Shown here in pieces: positions 5,434 through 8,754 of a DNA stretch of 8,754 bases. Under the pieces are notes generated by a model that was given only the letters and a program-made list of their open reading frames with translations, ran no database searches and was not told the DNA's origin. Every line of letters begins with the position of its first letter. Positions within the stretch are counted from its first letter, which is position 1. The position numbers and the translations under genes were made by a program. The DNA comes from Clostridia bacterium (GTDB taxonomy: Bacteria > Bacillota > Clostridia > Oscillospirales > CAG-272): positions 1 to 8,754 of the forward strand of contig JAFTMP010000196.1 in assembly GCA_017452335.1 (NCBI GenBank), written 5' to 3'.

Positions 5434-6411
5434 ATGAACATTGCATTTTTTGACGCAAAGGACTACGAGATTCCGTATTTTGAGCAGTATGGGGAAGGGG
5501 CAGGCATCAACATCCGTTATTTTAAGACCAATCTCAGCAAAGAAACGGTGGAGCTGGCAAGAGGGACGGACTATGTTTGTGTCTTTGTCAACGACCGCGT
5601 CGGCGCAGATGTGATCGACGCACTGGAATCTTTGGGCGTGCGGGGCATTGCCCTGCGCTGTGCAGGGTATAACAACGTGGATTTGGAGCGTGCGCGGGGG
5701 CGCATTGCGGTGGTGCACGTGCCTGCCTACTCGCCCTACGCGGTGGCAGAGCACACCATGGCGATGCTCCTTACTTCCATTCGGCGTTTGCACAAGGCGT
5801 ATAATCGCACAAGAGACTTTAATTTCAGCTTAAATGGTCTGGTTGGCTTTGATCTGCACGGCAAAACGGTGGGGGTGATCGGCACGGGCAAGATCGGGCG
5901 GGTGTTTATTGACATCTGCAAGGGCTTTGGCATGCATGTGCTGGCTTACGACCCGTACCCGAGCAAGGAGGTACAGGCGGAGTATCTGCCGCTTGCAGAG
6001 CTTTATGCAAGAAGTGATATTATTTCTTTTCACTGCCCCCTCACGGCGCAAAGCTATCACATGCTAGATAAAGCCGCCATTGATCAGCTCAAAAAAGGGG
6101 TGGTGATCGTCAACACCTCCCGCGGGGCGCTGGTGGATGCCGGCGCGCTGTTGGAGGGGATTAAGGAGCGCAAGATCGGCGCGGCGTGCTTGGATGTATA
6201 CGAGGAGGAGACCGACCTGTTTTTCGAGGACAATTCCGGGCATATCTTAGACGACGATACCTTGGCACGGCTCATTTCCATGCCAAACGTGCTGGTCAGC
6301 TCCCATCAAGCGTTCCTCACCGAAGAGGCGCTTTCCAATATCGCAAGGATCACCACCCAAAATATAAAGGACTTGCACGAAAAAGGGGAATGTGCCAATA
6401 GGTTGGTGTAA
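5434..6411 (+). CDS. ldhA: D-lactate dehydrogenase (2-hydroxyacid dehydrogenase family)
   Basis: This is a 325-residue protein starting at ATG 5434 behind GAAGGGGG. It catalyses pyruvate + NADH to D-lactate in the cytoplasm, regenerating NAD+ in fermentation. The length and motifs match E. coli-type LdhA throughout: LRCAGYNNVDL, VPAYSPYAVAEHT, FNFSLNGLVGFDLHGKTVG, the NAD-binding GTGKIG (residues 150-155) with acidic D173 in YDPYP (NAD rather than NADP), HCPLT, and NTSRGALVD with catalytic R230. The segment DVYEEETDLFFED contains catalytic E259, and SSHQAFLTEEA contains catalytic H291. The R-E-H spacings (29 and 61 between R and E, R and H) match D-LDH. A 2-hydroxyisocaproate or similar dehydrogenase is a less likely alternative. 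No terminator is evident before the XRE gene 116 bp downstream, so read-through is possible. Confidence 0.95.
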   Translation: MNIAFFDAKDYEIPYFEQYGEGAGINIRYFKTNLSKETVELARGTDYVCVFVNDRVGADVIDALESLGVRGIALRCAGYNNVDLERARGRIAVVHVPAYSPYAVAEHTMAMLLTSIRRLHKAYNRTRDFNFSLNGLVGFDLHGKTVGVIGTGKIGRVFIDICKGFGMHVLAYDPYPSKEVQAEYLPLAELYARSDIISFHCPLTAQSYHMLDKAAIDQLKKGVVIVNTSRGALVDAGALLEGIKERKIGAACLDVYEEETDLFFEDNSGHILDDDTLARLISMPNVLVSSHQAFLTEEALSNIARITTQNIKDLHEKGECANRLV

Positions 6412-6429
6412 AAATTATTAAAAGATGCT

Positions 6430-6451
6430 TTTGCACTTATATAGGTGCAAA
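6430..6451. promoter_or_regulatory. Inverted repeat 1, candidate operator
   Basis: TTTGCAC-N8-GTGCAAA is a perfect 7-bp-arm repeat with an AT-only-centred 8-bp spacer, located between ldhA and the first XRE gene. Together with the matching repeat at 6487-6508 it flanks the promoter-like core 6455-6483. There is no U run, so a terminator is unlikely. Confidence 0.6.
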
Positions 6452-6454
6452 GAA

Positions 6455-6483
6455 ATAATAGCACAATAATATAATATTGTCAA
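6455..6483 (-). promoter_or_regulatory. Consensus promoter pointing back toward ldhA
   Basis: On the minus strand the -35 is TTGACA (6483-6478), the spacer is 17 bp, and the -10 is TATTAT (6460-6455). The transcript would start near 6448 and run antisense into the 3' end of ldhA. No minus-strand gene is found there. On the plus strand the same stretch has TATAAT (6470-6475), which could serve the XRE gene but lacks a good -35. Confidence 0.55.
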
Positions 6484-6486
6484 GCG

Positions 6487-6508
6487 TTTGTGCGTATTTA
6501 AGCACAAA
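6487..6508. promoter_or_regulatory. Inverted repeat 2, candidate operator
   Basis: TTTGTGC-N8-GCACAAA has the same 7-8-7 architecture and near-identical arms as 6430-6451 (shared form TTTGYRC-N8-GYRCAAA). It ends 19 bp before the XRE start codon. Autoregulation by the XRE protein is the simplest reading (inference). Confidence 0.6.
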
Positions 6509-6527
6509 AACATCTGTGGGGGAGTTT

Positions 6528-6773
6528 ATGAACAAACAGATCGAAAAACGTATTGGCAAAAATATCAGAACCCTGCGAGAGCGGGCGGGACTGACCCAAG
6601 AGCTGCTTTCCACCAAGCTGCAATTGGAGGGATGTGACTTGACGCGCAGTGCCCTTGCAAAGATCGAGGCAGGGCAGCGGCATCTTTATCCCGATGAGAT
6701 CTTGAAGATGAAAAAGGTCCTGGAGGTTTCCTTTGAAGAGATCTTTGATATGAGTGAAGATGTATGTCGCTAA
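6528..6773 (+). CDS. Small XRE/Cro-type helix-turn-helix regulator 1
   Basis: This is an 81-residue protein starting at ATG 6528 behind GGGGGAG. An in-frame extension to 6477 would run through the inverted repeat and lacks a ribosome binding site. The whole protein is one HTH_3 (XRE) domain: IGKNIRTLRERAGLTQELLSTKL, the recognition-helix region LTRSALAKIEAGQRH, then PDEILKMKKVLEVSFEEIFD. There is no effector or dimerisation domain, so it is a minimal DNA-binding repressor or antitoxin-like regulator. No toxin gene lies beside it. It sits between two 22-bp inverted repeats upstream and a backward-pointing promoter downstream, consistent with autoregulation. The target genes are unknown; ldhA and the next XRE gene are the neighbours. 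Confidence 0.88.
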   Translation: MNKQIEKRIGKNIRTLRERAGLTQELLSTKLQLEGCDLTRSALAKIEAGQRHLYPDEILKMKKVLEVSFEEIFDMSEDVCR

Positions 6774-6824
6774 AAAATGCTACAGGAATCGTTTGCGAAT
6801 TCTCTAAGAAACTAAATTTAATAT

Positions 6825-6853
6825 ATTATAGTGCATTTTAAACTATTTGTCAA
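6825..6853 (-). promoter_or_regulatory. Perfect-consensus promoter pointing back toward XRE gene 1
   Basis: On the minus strand the -35 is TTGACA (6853-6848), the spacer is 17 bp, and the -10 is TATAAT (6830-6825), a full match to sigma-A consensus. The transcript would start near 6818 and be antisense to XRE gene 1. No minus-strand gene or strong terminator is visible downstream. The gap 6774-6909 otherwise holds only the promoter of XRE gene 2. Confidence 0.6.
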
Positions 6854-6869
6854 TAGCATTGGATGAAAA

Positions 6870-6878
6870 TGTTATAAT
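6870..6878 (+). promoter_or_regulatory. Extended -10 promoter of XRE gene 2
   Basis: TGTTATAAT is a TGn-extended TATAAT (-10 at 6873-6878). The -35 is poor: TTGTCA at 6847-6852 would give a 20-bp spacer. The predicted start is near 6885, giving a leader of about 25 nt. A second TATAAT lies at 6884-6889. Confidence 0.6.
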
Positions 6879-6909
6879 ACACCTATAATTGGTGCGTTGG
6901 AGGTGTATT
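6876..6909. promoter_or_regulatory. Inverted repeat spanning the -10 region and the ribosome binding site of XRE gene 2
   Basis: AATACACCT (6876-6884) and AGGTGTATT (6901-6909) are perfect 9-bp arms separated by 16 bp. The right arm contains part of GGAGG (6899-6903) and ends directly at the GTG start. The left arm overlaps the -10. It could be a DNA operator, or an RNA hairpin that hides the ribosome binding site only on transcripts that start further upstream. Confidence 0.55.
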
Positions 6910-7188
6910 GTGAACATTGGTGAAAAAATTAGGAATGCCCGCGAGGATCAAGACCTCTTTCAAAGTGATGTAGCGGCGCAAATTCCAATGAATCAATCCA
7001 ACTATTCCAAGATCGAGCGGGGCGTGCAGGAGCCCAGCATGGAGCAGCTGCGGCGAATCTGTCAGATCTTAAAGTTAGATCCCGCCTATCTGTTGGGATT
7101 AGACCCGCTGGAGCCTGTTTCTCCAAAGGATCGCCAGCTTCTTGCCGAAACCAAGGCGCTCATTAAGAAGTATAAGGGCGATAAATAA
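6910..7188 (+). CDS. Small XRE/Cro-type helix-turn-helix regulator 2
   Basis: This is a 92-residue protein starting at GTG 6910, six bases after GGAGG. The upstream in-frame GTG at 6889 lies before the ribosome binding site and is rejected. It is an HTH_3 domain: IGEKIRNAREDQDLFQSDVAAQI, recognition-helix region NQSNYSKIERGVQEPSMEQL, then RRICQILKLDPAYLLGLD. A short charged tail follows (SPKDRQLLAETKALIKKYKGDK), perhaps a helix for dimerisation. The arrangement is typical of SinR/Cro-like repressors that bind their own promoter. It is the second XRE gene in the same orientation, 136 bp after the first, but the two proteins are clearly different in sequence, so this is not a recent duplication. 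It is followed by a strong terminator. Confidence 0.88.
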   Translation: MNIGEKIRNAREDQDLFQSDVAAQIPMNQSNYSKIERGVQEPSMEQLRRICQILKLDPAYLLGLDPLEPVSPKDRQLLAETKALIKKYKGDK

Positions 7189-7229
7189 CCGTGAAAGCGG
7201 CATTAGGCAAATGGCTATAGCAAACAACA

Positions 7230-7259
7230 AAAAGCCCTCGGCGTGAGCCGAGGGCTTTT
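7230..7259. terminator. Bidirectional intrinsic terminator
   Basis: AAAAGCCCTCGGC-GTGA-GCCGAGGGCTTTT is a perfect 13-bp stem (7230-7242 with 7247-7259) with T runs on both strands. It ends the XRE unit (plus) and the surface-protein gene (minus) between convergent genes. Confidence 0.97.
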
Positions 7260-7288
7260 ATGATGCATTTTTCGTTTAAGGAAGGGAA

Positions 7289-8512
7289 TTACTTAACGAA
7301 AACCTTCTTGGAAACAACTGCTGCGCCGAAGAGTGCAACAACTGCCAAAACTGCGATCAGAGCGGTAGCGTCGCCTGCAACGGGGATGTCGGGATCGGGA
7401 TCAACCACGGGAGGATCAACAGGAACATCGGGATCAACTACGGGAGGATCAACGGGAGCGATCTCGTCGTAGTAGTGAGGAGCTTCATATCCTTCTGCAG
7501 GAGCCTGGTCAGCTTTTCCAAGGTTTGCTGCCAGAGCGGAGAATACCTTGCCTTCAGCCATTACGATGTTGTACTTCACAGCGCCGTTTTCGGTGATCTC
7601 ACCGGTGATGGAGTAGGTGTGGTCTGCGGTCAAAGGAATCTGATAGTCGCTTGCAACCAGTCTGAAGAGGTTGTTGAGGGTATCAATTTCGAAGTTTCCC
7701 CAAGCGTTCTTACCGTTTGCGTCTGCCCAGCAAGCCTTATCATCGTGGTCAAATGCATACTTGCTGATGGTGTAAACGTCACCGGTGGTCTCGTCCTTTA
7801 CAACGTACTTCACGGAGTAGGTGCCTTCGGTGATCTTTGCACCAATGGTAGCCAGATCTTCGTTGTACGTAGAGGCTGTGAAGATCAGAACGTTGGCGCC
7901 TCTCCAGTTCTCAAGACCGGTGCCGCCTACGAATGCAGGGGAAACGGTCATGGTGTCGGGCCAAGTGAGTTCCTTTTCCTGGTACTCGTCATAAATGAAT
8001 ACTTCGTTGATATGGTAACCAACGTTCTGGTTGTGGTAAGTACCGTATACTCTAACGTAACGAGCGGTCATTTTTTCGAAGGTAACGGTGGTTCCCTTAG
8101 CGGTGGAAACGTCATCGTTGGTCTTTTCGCCGATCTTGGTCCAGGTGGAGACGTCAGCGGTGTTGTCGGTGGTAGCGTAAGCTTCCCACTTGTAGATACG
8201 GCCGGAGTCTACCAGGTTTACAACGTTGATCGCGCCGATCTCGGTGTTTTCGCCCAGGTCGATCTCAACGTAGCAGGTGCCTTCAAGACCGTAAGGGGTG
8301 CCTTCATTTTCGGCCGCCCAGTGACCAAGGTCAAAGTAACCTGCGGTGCTGCCGTCGGTAAGTCCGGTGGGTGTCTGACCGTTACCTGCGTTTACGGTCT
8401 TGCCTTCAGCTACGTTTACGTTGGTAGCAGAAGAGCCGATGGAGAGTGCTGCCATTGCGGAAAGGCAAAGAGCCAATACCATAATGAGCGACAAAATTTT
8501 AGTTTTTTTCAT
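7289..8512 (-). CDS. Secreted, C-terminally anchored surface protein with F5/8 type C (discoidin-like) domain
   Basis: This is a 407-residue protein starting at ATG 8512; AGGAGG lies about 11 nt upstream, a slightly long spacing. Residues 1-29 are a signal peptide (MKKTK, hydrophobic ILSLIMVLALCLSAMAAL, cleavage near SSA). About residues 31-175 look like an F5/8 type C carbohydrate-binding domain: VNVAEGKTVNAG, GLTDGSTAGYFDLGHW, YVEIDLGENTEIGAINVVNL, YKWEAYATTD, ARYVRVYGTYH, HINEVFIYDE. About 180-340 is a second, unrecognised beta-rich region. A Pro/Val/Asp linker (about 348-376) precedes IPVAGDA, a membrane helix (LIAVLAVVALFGAAVV) and a basic SKKVFVK end. That resembles a cell-wall sorting signal, but with no LPxTG motif. 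A role in binding glycans at the cell surface is inferred. It is a single-gene unit with a palindromic promoter. Confidence 0.88.
   Translation of the reverse strand: MKKTKILSLIMVLALCLSAMAALSIGSSATNVNVAEGKTVNAGNGQTPTGLTDGSTAGYFDLGHWAAENEGTPYGLEGTCYVEIDLGENTEIGAINVVNLVDSGRIYKWEAYATTDNTADVSTWTKIGEKTNDDVSTAKGTTVTFEKMTARYVRVYGTYHNQNVGYHINEVFIYDEYQEKELTWPDTMTVSPAFVGGTGLENWRGANVLIFTASTYNEDLATIGAKITEGTYSVKYVVKDETTGDVYTISKYAFDHDDKACWADANGKNAWGNFEIDTLNNLFRLVASDYQIPLTADHTYSITGEITENGAVKYNIVMAEGKVFSALAANLGKADQAPAEGYEAPHYYDEIAPVDPPVVDPDVPVDPPVVDPDPDIPVAGDATALIAVLAVVALFGAAVVSKKVFVK
7396..7457 (-). repeat. Direct repeat encoding the Pro/Val/Asp linker
   Basis: Two 29-nt copies (7396-7424 and 7429-7457), 33 bp apart and differing at two positions, encode repeated VDPPVVDPD linker units of 11 residues between the ectodomain and the anchor helix. 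Confidence 0.8.
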
Positions 8513-8536
8513 AAAGCATTTTACCTCCTATGCTTT

Positions 8537-8563
8537 CTATTGATGATATTGTATCATCAATAG
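8537..8563. promoter_or_regulatory. Perfect palindromic operator covering the -10 of the surface-protein promoter
   Basis: CTATTGATGAT-N5-ATCATCAATAG has 11-bp perfect arms (8537-8547, 8553-8563) and a 5-bp centre that holds most of the -10. A dimeric regulator bound here would block RNA polymerase. As RNA it is mostly upstream of or at the start site, so a DNA role is favoured. Confidence 0.75.
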
Positions 8564-8576
8564 CCGGAAAAGTCAA
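8548..8576 (-). promoter_or_regulatory. Sigma-A promoter of the surface-protein gene
   Basis: On the minus strand the -35 is TTGACT (8576-8571), the spacer is 17 bp, and the -10 is TACAAT (8553-8548). An A-tract further upstream (minus strand, about 8605-8595) could act as an UP element. Confidence 0.9.
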
Positions 8577-8600
8577 GATGATTTTTCAATTATCGTTTTT

Positions 8601-8623
8601 TTTGTTCATTTTTGATGAACAAA
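8601..8623. promoter_or_regulatory. Second palindrome upstream of the surface-protein promoter
   Basis: TTTGTTCAT-N5-ATGAACAAA has perfect 9-bp arms and the same 5-bp centre length as the palindrome at 8537-8563. Both contain TTGATGA. The centres are about 62 bp apart, on either side of the -35. It is a candidate auxiliary operator. The U run needed for a terminator is absent on the plus strand. Confidence 0.55.
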
Positions 8624-8648
8624 TAGGGTGCTTTTATGCACCGAGCGT

Positions 8649-8684
8649 AAAAAAAGTCATCCGCTTTAAAAACGGATGACTTTT
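8649..8684 (-). terminator. Intrinsic terminator of a minus-strand gene beyond the right edge
   Basis: AAAAGTCATCCG (8652-8663) pairs with CGGATGACTTTT (8673-8684) over 12 bp with a 9-nt loop. On the minus strand it ends in seven Ts (8655-8649). The minus-strand gene it serves must lie at or past the right edge. Confidence 0.9.
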
Positions 8685-8732
8685 GATGCTTTTGCAAAGA
8701 GCTTTTTATTCGCCTCTGCCGTAAGAACCGAT

Positions 8733-8754
8733 CTAGTCCTTCATGATATGACCG
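8733..8754 (-). CDS. Possible last codons of a minus-strand gene (5' part outside window)
   Basis: Upstream of the terminator, one minus frame reads GHIMKD then TAG (8735-8733). In the same frame it continues IGSYGRGE and TAA (8708-8706). Another frame is open through this stretch. The evidence is only the nearby terminator and the frame; no family can be named. Confidence 0.25.

Noticed and set aside
6528..7188. Toxin-antitoxin pair made of the two small genes
   Set aside because: Both proteins are DNA-binding XRE domains, and neither resembles a toxin. The genes are separated by 136 bp and have separate promoters.
7475..8563. 362-codon open frame antisense to the surface-protein gene
   Set aside because: It is complementary to a gene with a signal peptide, domain motifs, promoter and ribosome binding site. 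The antisense frame has no recognisable motif, and its openness follows from codon bias.

Overview
The window looks like chromosomal DNA of a Gram-positive low-to-mid GC Firmicute (Bacillota), most likely class Clostridia. Reasons: AGGAGG-type ribosome binding sites, many textbook sigma-A promoters (TTGACA/TATAAT with 17-bp spacers), intrinsic terminators after most units, a D-lactate dehydrogenase of the LdhA type, a His/Cys-rich CobW protein next to a GTPase-DUF1980 protein, and a wall- or membrane-anchored surface protein with a Pro/Asp/Val linker. No phage, IS element or CRISPR array is visible.

Layout. Bases 1-1620 (+) hold the 3' end of a CobW/COG0523 GTPase gene with a very long His/Asp/Glu/Cys metal-binding tract, then a second CobW-like GTPase fused to a DUF1980 (YcgQ C-terminal-like) domain. 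Together they look like the end of a metal, probably zinc, handling operon, closed by a bidirectional terminator. On the minus strand, 1717-3244 is one unit: a consensus promoter, a guanine-class purine riboswitch aptamer, an overlapping terminator hairpin, and a gene for a COG2509-type FAD-dependent dehydrogenase. Next on the minus strand come a tRNA with CAT anticodon (best read as tRNA-Ile2) with its own promoter and terminator, a radC gene broken by a one-base frameshift, and a small DUF6514-like gene.

From 5434 (+) lie ldhA and two small XRE/Cro-type repressor-like genes, with several inverted repeats and two consensus promoters that point backwards (minus strand) from the leaders of the two regulators. 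A bidirectional terminator separates them from a minus-strand gene for a secreted, C-terminally anchored F5/8 type C (discoidin-like) surface protein. Its promoter is covered by a perfect 11-bp-arm palindrome. The right edge carries the terminator, and perhaps the last codons, of a further minus-strand gene.

The strongest items for follow-up are the riboswitch ahead of an oxidoreductase, with geometry predicting ligand-ON control; the radC frameshift; the dense operator/promoter architecture around the two XRE genes; and the palindromic promoter of the surface protein. Everything here is read by eye from the sequence, and family assignments rest on motif recognition rather than searches.
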